Positions 28,889 to 35,305 of a stretch of DNA of 64,000 nucleotides are shown here, in pieces. Source of the DNA: DASXVU01 sp963732855 (lineage in GTDB: Archaea > Thermoplasmatota > Thermoplasmata > Methanomassiliicoccales > UBA472); the NCBI GenBank assembly GCA_963732855.1, contig CAVTBB010000001.1:124001-188000 (forward strand). Direction: 5' to 3'. The first letter of the stretch is position 1. Each line of letters begins with the position of its first letter. The notes below the pieces were generated by a model. It saw only the letters and a program-made list of their open reading frames with translations. It did not search any database and was not told where the DNA came from. A program made the position numbers and the translations under genes.

Positions 28889-29413
28889 GTGGAAACTTAC
28901 CTGCCCCTGTCAACAATTCAGGCTTTCCCCTCCATTAGCGTCCGCTCCCTTCATGGGGAACAGAACATTGATTTTGGACGCATATATCTTCTCAAGGATG
29001 AGCGTCTAGAGAAGACGCTGAGCATAACCAAATCCCTTGCCGATACGGGTAAGGACGTCCTATGTGTTTCCCGTTACCATCCCAGCATCATGGCAGGGAG
29101 ACTTCCGCTAGGCAATATGCAATTCATATGGCTAGGTGAGAGGGCGGGCGATGATAGCATCTCGCCAGACAACCTGAGCAAGTTGAAACATCGAATAGCC
29201 GTCTTTGCCAAAGAGCACAAGAATGGCGTGGTGGTTATTGATGGTCTGGAGTACCTCTCGCTTTTCAACGATTTCCACAGACTGAACGTCTTCTATGAGG
29301 AATTGAATGATATCGTCATGGAAACCCGGAATGTGCTACTGATCCCTATCGACGAGCGTCTGATCGAACCATCAGATGTTGCCAGACTAAAAAGATTCGC
29401 CGAAATCATTTGA
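28889..29413 (+). CDS. DUF835-domain protein
   Basis: A 174-residue single-domain DUF835 protein. The family text is clear: GRIYLLKDERLEKTLSI, VLCVSRYHPSIMAG, MQFIWLGERAGDDSISPDNLSKL, HKNGVVVIDGLEYLSLFNDF, and MET..NVLLIPIDERLIEPSDVARL. The IDGLEYL strand resembles a Walker B position, but no P-loop exists. GAAGGTG lies just before GTG 28889. It is convergent with a second DUF835 gene ending 25 bp away at 29439. Function unknown. Confidence 0.8.
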   Translation: METYLPLSTIQAFPSISVRSLHGEQNIDFGRIYLLKDERLEKTLSITKSLADTGKDVLCVSRYHPSIMAGRLPLGNMQFIWLGERAGDDSISPDNLSKLKHRIAVFAKEHKNGVVVIDGLEYLSLFNDFHRLNVFYEELNDIVMETRNVLLIPIDERLIEPSDVARLKRFAEII

Positions 29414-29438
29414 TCTGATGATTTGAAAAAAGTTTGAA

Positions 29439-29978
29439 TCAGGCGATGGCTCCCGTCCCGGTCGTTGGCTCCTTGATCCTCAGGGCAGGCGCTGCTCCGG
29501 TCGGTTCGGACTCCACGATCGGTTCCATCTTGGAGTACAGACCCCACAGTTTCTTCAGATCGTTCTGCTCCAGGGTCAACGGGTCGAAACATATTACCAT
29601 CGTACCGTTGGTTGCTACGAGAACATTATTTATCTCGTCCAAGGCGGCGATCACCTTACTCATCTCATTCCATAGGAGAAGGTACTCGAGACCGTCGAGG
29701 AAGACTACTGGCTTGCCGGCCTTGGCATCAGCCTTGACCATCTTGACGATCTGCCCTAGGGATTTGGGAGAGACGACATCCTTTCCCTTGCAGCCGCTTA
29801 GCCAGTAGGTCTTCCTTCCCCTGACGTTGAACTTCTCAGCCACGTAATCGGGATGAAGACGGGTGATGCATATGCTGTTCTCGTTGACTTTGGATAGGCT
29901 CGAGAAGACCTTGAACCCTGACCTCGGGTATCCTTCAACAAGCAGTGATATTCGTGAGTTGTCGTGATTGACTGCCAA
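29439..29978 (-). CDS. DUF835-domain protein
   Basis: A 179-residue DUF835 protein: GYPRSGFKVFSSLSKV, SICITRLHPDYVAEKF, KTYWLSGCKGKDVVSPKSLGQI, KPVVFLDGLEYLLLWNEMSKV, GTMVICFDPLTLEQNDLKKL, and a proline/alanine-rich tail. The start is TTG 29978, preceded by GGAG at normal spacing. The promoter shows ATATTTAA, six bases, then TTTGAGCATGCT, the same arrangement as before the MPLPGVGPH repeat gene at 32916-33197. It is divergent from the STAND-type NTPase gene, suggesting a functional link. Confidence 0.8.
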   Translation of the reverse strand: MAVNHDNSRISLLVEGYPRSGFKVFSSLSKVNENSICITRLHPDYVAEKFNVRGRKTYWLSGCKGKDVVSPKSLGQIVKMVKADAKAGKPVVFLDGLEYLLLWNEMSKVIAALDEINNVLVATNGTMVICFDPLTLEQNDLKKLWGLYSKMEPIVESEPTGAAPALRIKEPTTGTGAIA

Positions 29979-30024
29979 TTGTGCACTCTCCTACTATTCT
30001 TGATAGTACCATTCCGCATTGAGC

Positions 30025-30052
30025 ATATTTAAACCCGATTTGAGCATGCTCA
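30025..30052 (-). promoter_or_regulatory. TATA box with upstream palindrome for the DUF835 gene
   Basis: Plus-strand positions 30025-30032 (ATATTTAA) form the TATA element of the minus-strand gene starting at 29978. Six bases further upstream lies TTTGAGCATGCT (30039-30050), within the perfect 12-bp palindrome TGAGCATGCTCA (30041-30052). The same TATA, spacing and box recur at 33243-33268. Confidence 0.6.
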
Positions 30053-30128
30053 TTTTCCTAAAAAGCGCTCTTTTGCGCCTCAGAGGGCGATTTTCTCACG
30101 GTAAACTATTATTGCCGTATCGTGATTG

Positions 30129-32831
30129 ATGACTGTGAATCGAGGTTCCCGGAAGACTCTGCTTACCGTCAGGGAAAGGGTGATTCTGCACCTATTAGCT
30201 CAACACAAGTACTGTCAGGACGCGGATGCTCCCAAGGTAGTTACGCAAGACGGGATCGCATCCATCATCGAAGTAGGCCGCAACAATGTGGCTAAGATCA
30301 TGATGACGATGTCGGAAGAGGGCATCGTTGACATCCAGAGCAAGCATGTCAAGGGCCTTCCCTCAGTCCGTCTGGTCTATTTCCTGGCGCCCAAAGGATT
30401 CGAGGAGGGCAAGAAGCTCAAGACCATGATCGAATCCGCCGCAGTTGAGGTCCTCGATCTGAACGGGCAGAGCCATCTGGACGAGGTAGGAAGGATCGGC
30501 GTTTACCTTCCCAACCGCTATTCACTCCTAGAGCTGGCCATGGGCGTTTCACGAGGCAAGTTCGATTGCGCCTCGTTCCATGAGGGCAAGGTCAAAGAGG
30601 AGCGTAGGTTCGTAGATTACTCGGACAAGAAGCCCGCCATCCGTACATTCTTCGGGAGGGAACAGGAGCTGGAGAAGCTGCATGGGCTCATTTCCTCCCA
30701 ATCGATCAAGGCGGTGATGATCTATGGCATACCAGGAATCGGTAAGACAACCCTTCTGGCCAAGTTCACCCAGGACATCCGCGACAGGATCAACGTGTTC
30801 TGGTTCAAGATCCACGAGTGGGTGGACTACAAGGGCGTGCTGAAGCCCCTTTCCGAGTTCCTATCCCAGATCGGCAAGAAGAATCTAGAGTACTACCTGA
30901 CCCAGACCGACAACCCGGTCCTAGGAGAGGTATGTCATATCATCGAGACAGACCTGCGAGGTTCCAACTCACTGCTGATCTTCGATGATATACACAAGGC
31001 AGACAAGGGCGTTAAGGACCTGCTTGGGGCAATCCTAACATCTATCGAAGGAATCCCAGGCTCTTGGATGATCGGATCTGCCAGGGAGATGCAGTCATTC
31101 TATGACCGGGGGGCGGTCTTCCGAGGTTATGTCGTTGAGATGCAGCTCGATGGACTAGACCGGGAAAGCAGCTTCCGCATGATGAGGACCCGCTCACTTC
31201 CCGAGATGGACCTTGAATCGCTCTTCACCATCACCAACGGCCATCCCCTGTTCCTGGAGCTGATCGAGGATCCGAAGCTTGCGTTGGGCAAGAACATCCG
31301 CATGTTCATCGAACAGGAGGTCTTCTCAAGGCTGGACATTTCCGAGAGACGGATCATGGGCATTGCGGCCATCTTCCGATACCCGGTCATGATCGACGCA
31401 TTCTTCAGCATGGAGGAGGAGATCCAGAACGAGAGCCGGGGCGTAACCGTCGAGCTCGAATCCTCTGACTATACCATCTCGTATGAGACTGTCGACTCGC
31501 TCATCTCCAAATCGATATTGCACGAATCGGTCGGGCGCATGATCGGCATGCATGACCTGATGCGCGAGTTCGTCTATTCCCGATTGACACCGCGCCAGCG
31601 TAACATATACCACAAGGCGGCCGCACGCTTCTATCTGCAGGACAGGTCCGGCCCGTCATCCGTTGAGGCGCTCTACCACTGCCTGATGGCCAAGGACTAC
31701 ACGATTGCCATAGATATCGCCGCTGGTAACGGTCGCAACATCATCAACCGCGGATACGCGGTCCAGTTCAGCCCATTGCTTAAGACCCTATTGTCGAGCG
31801 CTCCGAAGATCGAGCAGAGGGACAGAATGGAAATACTGAGCCTCCAAGGGGAAATAATGGAGATCCAGGGGGAGTGGGACCTGGCTATCTCCAGGTTCTC
31901 AGAGATTATTGAGATGGCCTCTCCTATCACAGATGTCCGCCTGATGGCGGAAATGAACCGAAGGATCGGTGCCATCAACCTGAGGCGTTCCCGACTGGAC
32001 GATTCTGAGATGTACCTGGAGAAGGCCTTGAGCTTGGCCCAGAAAGCGGACGAGAAGCAGACCTTGGCGGACGTCTATTACGATCTTGGGGGAGTATGGG
32101 AACGAAGGGGGAAGTGGGATGAGGCCTATGCCAATTTTTCGCAGTCCATGGTCTTCTCCAAAATGGTCGGCGACGAGGCCAGCCTGGGCAAGTCGATGTA
32201 TGGACTGGCCCAGACGCTGGACTGCCAGCATCGGTTCGACGAGTCCATCTTGACCAAGAAGGATGTGCTCCGCATCCTAGAGCGTTCAGGAGACATCACC
32301 ATGATATCAAAGGTGAGCACCAGTCTGGGCAACGATCTTAGACAGATCAACAAGTTTGAAGAGGCCAACGAGTATCAGGAAACGGCGGTCAAACTTGCCA
32401 GGATGGCCGGTGACCTCAATACATTGGGTTTCGCACTGGCCAATTCCGCTGCGATCTACATAGAGGAGGGCAACTGGCTCCGTGGCGAAGAGATGATAGA
32501 CTCCGCCACCTCGATATTCAAGAAGCTGAACGACCTCCTGATGCTGTCTACGTTGCACCTTTACCGAGGCTACCTATACGCCAAGAAGGGTGAATGGGAA
32601 TGGGCCAAGGTCGAATTCAAGGAAAGCATCGATATCATACGCTCGGTGGATATGCCGGTGAGGCTTAGCGAATGGCTTTACCAAGTGGCGCAGGCCTACA
32701 TCGAGAACAATGATGGAGAGCAGGCCCTTCAGCTGTTGCAGGAAGCTTACCAAGTGGCCGAGAGCGTTGGACATGAGAAATTGATGAAGGATGCGATGTC
32801 CAATATTGAAAGAATGTGCACGGTCCAATAG
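30129..32831 (+). CDS. STAND-type NTPase regulator: winged helix, AAA/NB-ARC-like ATPase, TPR repeats
   Basis: Signal-transduction ATPase of about 900 residues. An N-terminal winged helix (about 10-85) shows LTVRERVILHLLAQHKY, QDGIASIIEVGRNNVAKIMMTMSEEGIV and RLVYFLAPKG. After a linker, the ATPase begins FFGREQELEKL (about 178), with Walker A GIPGIGKTTLLAKF near 201 and Walker B LLIFDDIHKAD near 282. From about residue 550 come at least seven tetratricopeptide-like helical pairs. This architecture (AfsR/MalT-like) senses a ligand or partner through the TPRs. ATG 30129 is about 25 nt after an AT-rich TATA-like element, so leaderless; an overlapping TTG lies at 30126. The neighbouring DUF835 and PGVG-repeat genes may be its targets (inference). 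Confidence 0.85.
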   Translation: MTVNRGSRKTLLTVRERVILHLLAQHKYCQDADAPKVVTQDGIASIIEVGRNNVAKIMMTMSEEGIVDIQSKHVKGLPSVRLVYFLAPKGFEEGKKLKTMIESAAVEVLDLNGQSHLDEVGRIGVYLPNRYSLLELAMGVSRGKFDCASFHEGKVKEERRFVDYSDKKPAIRTFFGREQELEKLHGLISSQSIKAVMIYGIPGIGKTTLLAKFTQDIRDRINVFWFKIHEWVDYKGVLKPLSEFLSQIGKKNLEYYLTQTDNPVLGEVCHIIETDLRGSNSLLIFDDIHKADKGVKDLLGAILTSIEGIPGSWMIGSAREMQSFYDRGAVFRGYVVEMQLDGLDRESSFRMMRTRSLPEMDLESLFTITNGHPLFLELIEDPKLALGKNIRMFIEQEVFSRLDISERRIMGIAAIFRYPVMIDAFFSMEEEIQNESRGVTVELESSDYTISYETVDSLISKSILHESVGRMIGMHDLMREFVYSRLTPRQRNIYHKAAARFYLQDRSGPSSVEALYHCLMAKDYTIAIDIAAGNGRNIINRGYAVQFSPLLKTLLSSAPKIEQRDRMEILSLQGEIMEIQGEWDLAISRFSEIIEMASPITDVRLMAEMNRRIGAINLRRSRLDDSEMYLEKALSLAQKADEKQTLADVYYDLGGVWERRGKWDEAYANFSQSMVFSKMVGDEASLGKSMYGLAQTLDCQHRFDESILTKKDVLRILERSGDITMISKVSTSLGNDLRQINKFEEANEYQETAVKLARMAGDLNTLGFALANSAAIYIEEGNWLRGEEMIDSATSIFKKLNDLLMLSTLHLYRGYLYAKKGEWEWAKVEFKESIDIIRSVDMPVRLSEWLYQVAQAYIENNDGEQALQLLQEAYQVAESVGHEKLMKDAMSNIERMCTVQ

Positions 32832-32915
32832 CTGACTTTCTTAGATAGAGCACTGATCTCGATCCAAAGCCTTTCAGAGGGAGGATTGAAAAGGGTTTCA
32901 GGGAATTTCTCAGTT

Positions 32916-33197
32916 CTAGTTGTGCGGTCCGACACCTGGTAGTGGCATGTGAGGGCCAACGCCTGGGAGAGGCATGTTGTGCGGTCCGACACCTGGTAGT
33001 GGCATGTGAGGGCCAACGCCTGGGAGAGGCATGTGGGGCCCGACTCCGGGTAGAGGCATGTTGTGCGGTCCGACACCTGGTAGTGGCATGTGAGGGCCAA
33101 CGCCTGGGAGAGGCATGTGGGGCCCGACTCCGGGTAGAGGCATGTTCTTTCCGCGGCTTCTCACATTGTGATAATTTACTGTGGACTTCACTTTCAT
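32916..33197 (-). CDS. Small protein of eight MPLPGVGPH(N) repeats
   Basis: A 93-residue protein: a basic leader (MKVKSTVNYHNVRSRGKN) followed by eight copies of MPLPGVGPH, three of them with an added N. Three DNA variants of the unit exist and differ only at third codon positions, so the peptide is under selection and the frame is certainly coding. PGVG recalls elastin-like repeats; the regular histidine and methionine could bind metal. No signal peptide or membrane segment. ATG 33197 is favoured: GGGTG lies upstream, and the distance to the TATA box (46 nt) matches that of the DUF835 gene at 29978 (47 nt). The stop is TAG, with TGA two codons later. Function unknown. Confidence 0.8.
   Translation of the reverse strand: MKVKSTVNYHNVRSRGKNMPLPGVGPHMPLPGVGPHMPLPGVGPHNMPLPGVGPHMPLPGVGPHMPLPGVGPHNMPLPGVGPHMPLPGVGPHN
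32919..33143 (-). repeat. Higher-order tandem repeat (27-30 bp units in an a-b-c pattern)
   Basis: Read on the minus strand, the units occur in the order a b c a b c b c. Units of the same letter are identical at DNA level. Units a, b and c differ from each other only at silent positions. The pattern shows an old triplication followed by recent copying of whole a-b-c or b-c blocks. There are no unique spacers between units. Confidence 0.9.
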
Positions 33198-33242
33198 TTT
33201 TAACACCCAAGGACTTACTATAGTAACCATGTGGTTTTGTGA

Positions 33243-33268
33243 ATATTTAAGGGGTCTTTGAGCATGCT
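33243..33268 (-). promoter_or_regulatory. TATA box with shared upstream box for the repeat gene
   Basis: ATATTTAA at 33243-33250, six bases, then TTTGAGCATGCT at 33257-33268, serving the minus-strand gene that starts at 33197. Sequence and spacing equal those at 30025-30050 upstream of the DUF835 gene. The box includes the 8-bp palindrome AGCATGCT. Confidence 0.6.
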
Positions 33269-33419
33269 ACAGTTAACGCTATATACTATGAAATTGAATC
33301 ATACCATTCCAGATGGTCGGAAATTGACCCATTTTCATAAATATATTCTATGACAACAATGCTGCTTCAAAATAGGCATTTTCATATCTACGACTCGATG
33401 TTCAAGTACAGGATCAACC

Positions 33420-34112
33420 ATGCCGAAAACCGATCTTAGCCATATCGAAGGGCTCGTATTCGATCTTGACGGCACGCTCATCAACAGTACCATCGACTTT
33501 CTCCTGATGAGGCAACGCACGTTCGAAAGGATGGCGCAGGCGGGTGTCCCAGAGCCCGTACTGGACAAAACAAAAAGCATAGCAACGAACCTGAACGCAT
33601 CCTTCCGCCATCTGGCAGAAAAGGGATCGGAGGGTGATTCACATTCACTGAGCCTTGATGCCGGCACCATCATGAGCGAGATCGAGATGCTGAATGTATC
33701 TCAGACAGAGGCTGTGACGGGGGCAAGCGGGGCTATCGATCTGCTGGTCAAAGAAGGATACGCGGTAGCGATCCTGACCAGAGGCTCGAGACGATACACT
33801 GAAGCAGCCTTGTCGGCGTCCGGGTTGGCCAGATATTTTGTCAACATCATCTGCCGGGACGACCATCCGGACGATGAGGCGAAACCCAATCCGATCTCCA
33901 TGGCTAGGGCAGCCGAGAAATTGTCAATGCCCAAAGAGAAATGTCTTCTGGTAGGCGACCACGCCATGGACCTAGAATGTGCCCTCTCGGCAAGAACTCG
34001 ATTTGTTGGCGTGCTTTCCGGGGCCATGGACCGGACCGCCTGGACGATGTTGGGGGATATCACCATCATTCCAGACGTATCATATCTCCCCGACCTTCTG
34101 ATGAAGCATTAA
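33420..34112 (+). CDS. HAD-superfamily hydrolase (phosphoglycolate phosphatase-like)
   Basis: A 230-residue haloacid-dehalogenase phosphatase. Motif I is VFDLDGTLINS at residue 13, with nucleophile and acid aspartates; motif II is AILTRGSRR; motif III/IV is the lysine in EAKPNP followed by LLVGDHAMDLECALSAR. The helical cap between motifs I and II makes it a subclass I enzyme. Substrate not determined. RidA follows 53 bp downstream on the same strand, so the two may be co-transcribed. Confidence 0.88.
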   Translation: MPKTDLSHIEGLVFDLDGTLINSTIDFLLMRQRTFERMAQAGVPEPVLDKTKSIATNLNASFRHLAEKGSEGDSHSLSLDAGTIMSEIEMLNVSQTEAVTGASGAIDLLVKEGYAVAILTRGSRRYTEAALSASGLARYFVNIICRDDHPDDEAKPNPISMARAAEKLSMPKEKCLLVGDHAMDLECALSARTRFVGVLSGAMDRTAWTMLGDITIIPDVSYLPDLLMKH

Positions 34113-34165
34113 GGGCTTTTGTCGGACAGGTAAGTTGATTTGCGTTGCGGCGTCTTCGACCTTTC

Positions 34166-34543
34166 ATGATGAGAAAAGTGAAGACCGAGAACGCGCCGGT
34201 CCCGATAGGTCCCTATTCCCAAGCGATCATCTGCGAAAGGATGGTCTTCTGTTCCGGGCAGCTGGGCATCGAACCATCAAACGGTAAGTTGGTCGACACC
34301 GGTACTGTTGAAGAGGCAAAGCAGGCTCTAAAGAACATTGATTCAGTCCTAAAAGCAGCCGGCACTTCCATGGATAAAGTGGTCAAGGTCACGATCTATA
34401 TGACCAACCTGGAACGTTTCAAGGATGTCAACGCCATCTACGCCGAGAGCTTCACCGAACCGTTCCCGGCCAGGACAACGGTCGGAGTGGCCCGGCTGCC
34501 ACTCGGTGCGACAATTGAGATCGACATTGTGGCGTCGCTTTGA
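34166..34543 (+). CDS. ridA: RidA family (YjgF/UK114) enamine/imine deaminase
   Basis: Hydrolyses reactive enamine/imine intermediates made by PLP enzymes. The 125-residue protein shows APVPIGPYSQAIICERMVFCSGQLGI, the catalytic-region arginine in PARTTVGVARLPLGATIEIDIVA, and VVKVTIYMTNLERFKDVNAIYAE, all diagnostic. It probably forms the usual trimer. ATG 34166 is used (a second ATG follows directly); the frame extends to 34145 without similarity. It is convergent with the Lrp-TRASH gene, which ends at the next base. Confidence 0.93.
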   Translation: MMRKVKTENAPVPIGPYSQAIICERMVFCSGQLGIEPSNGKLVDTGTVEEAKQALKNIDSVLKAAGTSMDKVVKVTIYMTNLERFKDVNAIYAESFTEPFPARTTVGVARLPLGATIEIDIVASL

Positions 34544-35143
34544 TCAGGCCTTGGACTTCAAAGCCTCGATCTTCTGCTCCAGGTTCTTCTGGCACACTGG
34601 GCAGCAGACGTAGTACTCCTTGTCCCCTTCCTTGACCTTGAATGCGTCGTCCCGGATCTCCTTGTTGCAGCAGGCACAGGTCAGGACCACATTGACCTCG
34701 GGGTTAATGACCGCCCTCTGCTGCTCTTTGACGACCGTTATGATGTTCGTGAGCTCGTACTCCACAATCTCTGGGATCTCGGAGAGGTTCATTACGAACT
34801 CGTTGATGAGATGCTGCTTGGTGAATGTGACAACGATCAGGATGCGACTGTTGCTCAGGATGTACGCCTTGCGGACGTGCTCGTCGCCGGCGAAACGGTC
34901 CGAGACTTTTCTAATATCTGCTGGCCTGGTCTTAATATCTAGAACTACACTGATGCCACCGAGCTTCTCGGAATCGAGCTCGGCCTGATATCCCTTGATC
35001 ACTCCCATGCTCTCCATGCTGTTGATCTTGCTACTGACCGTTGGCACGCTTACCTTGACCTTCTCCGCTATCTGCCTGAAGGAGAGGCGTCCATTTGACT
35101 GAAGAACCTTAAGAATCTTGATATCAGTTGCATCCAAGTTCAT
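34544..35143 (-). CDS. Lrp/AsnC-type regulator with C-terminal TRASH metal-binding domain (CopR-like)
   Basis: Probable copper-responsive transcription factor. The N-terminus is an Lrp helix-turn-helix (TDIKILKVLQSNGRLSFRQIAEKVKVSVPTVSSKINSM), followed by an Asn/Gln-sensing-like alpha/beta domain (about 60-135). The C-terminus carries a cysteine cluster CACCNKEI...YYVCCPVCQKNL (about 150-190), matching the TRASH domain of archaeal copper regulators. The divergent gene is CopA, 162 bp away, as in other archaeal cop loci. On the minus strand CTTATAAATT lies about 25 nt before ATG 35143, so the transcript is probably leaderless. Copper specificity is inferred from context. Confidence 0.87.
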   Translation of the reverse strand: MNLDATDIKILKVLQSNGRLSFRQIAEKVKVSVPTVSSKINSMESMGVIKGYQAELDSEKLGGISVVLDIKTRPADIRKVSDRFAGDEHVRKAYILSNSRILIVVTFTKQHLINEFVMNLSEIPEIVEYELTNIITVVKEQQRAVINPEVNVVLTCACCNKEIRDDAFKVKEGDKEYYVCCPVCQKNLEQKIEALKSKA

Positions 35144-35305
35144 AGCGCCCGAATTACGTCATTCAATTTATAAGATTTCCCTGGCAAATTCTTCCATTCG
35201 AAATTAGACAACTGGGAATAACAACATCCATTTGCCGTTTGATTCGTTTCCTGCGTCGCAAGAATACCAATTGTTCATCGCTATCTACTTGAACATTGGG
35301 CTGCA

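Noticed and set aside
32910..32918. Possible pyrrolysine readthrough at the TAG stop of the repeat gene
   Set aside because: A TGA follows two codons later, so readthrough would add only two residues; no pyl gene is in the window to support it.
32919..33143. Regular short repeats resembling a CRISPR array
   Set aside because: Units are directly adjacent with no unique spacers, all translate to the same peptide, and no cas genes are in the window.
32942..33223. Plus-strand repetitive frame opposite the MPLPGVGPH gene
   Set aside because: Mirror of the tandem repeat. Unit differences are silent only in the minus-strand frame, which is therefore the coding one.
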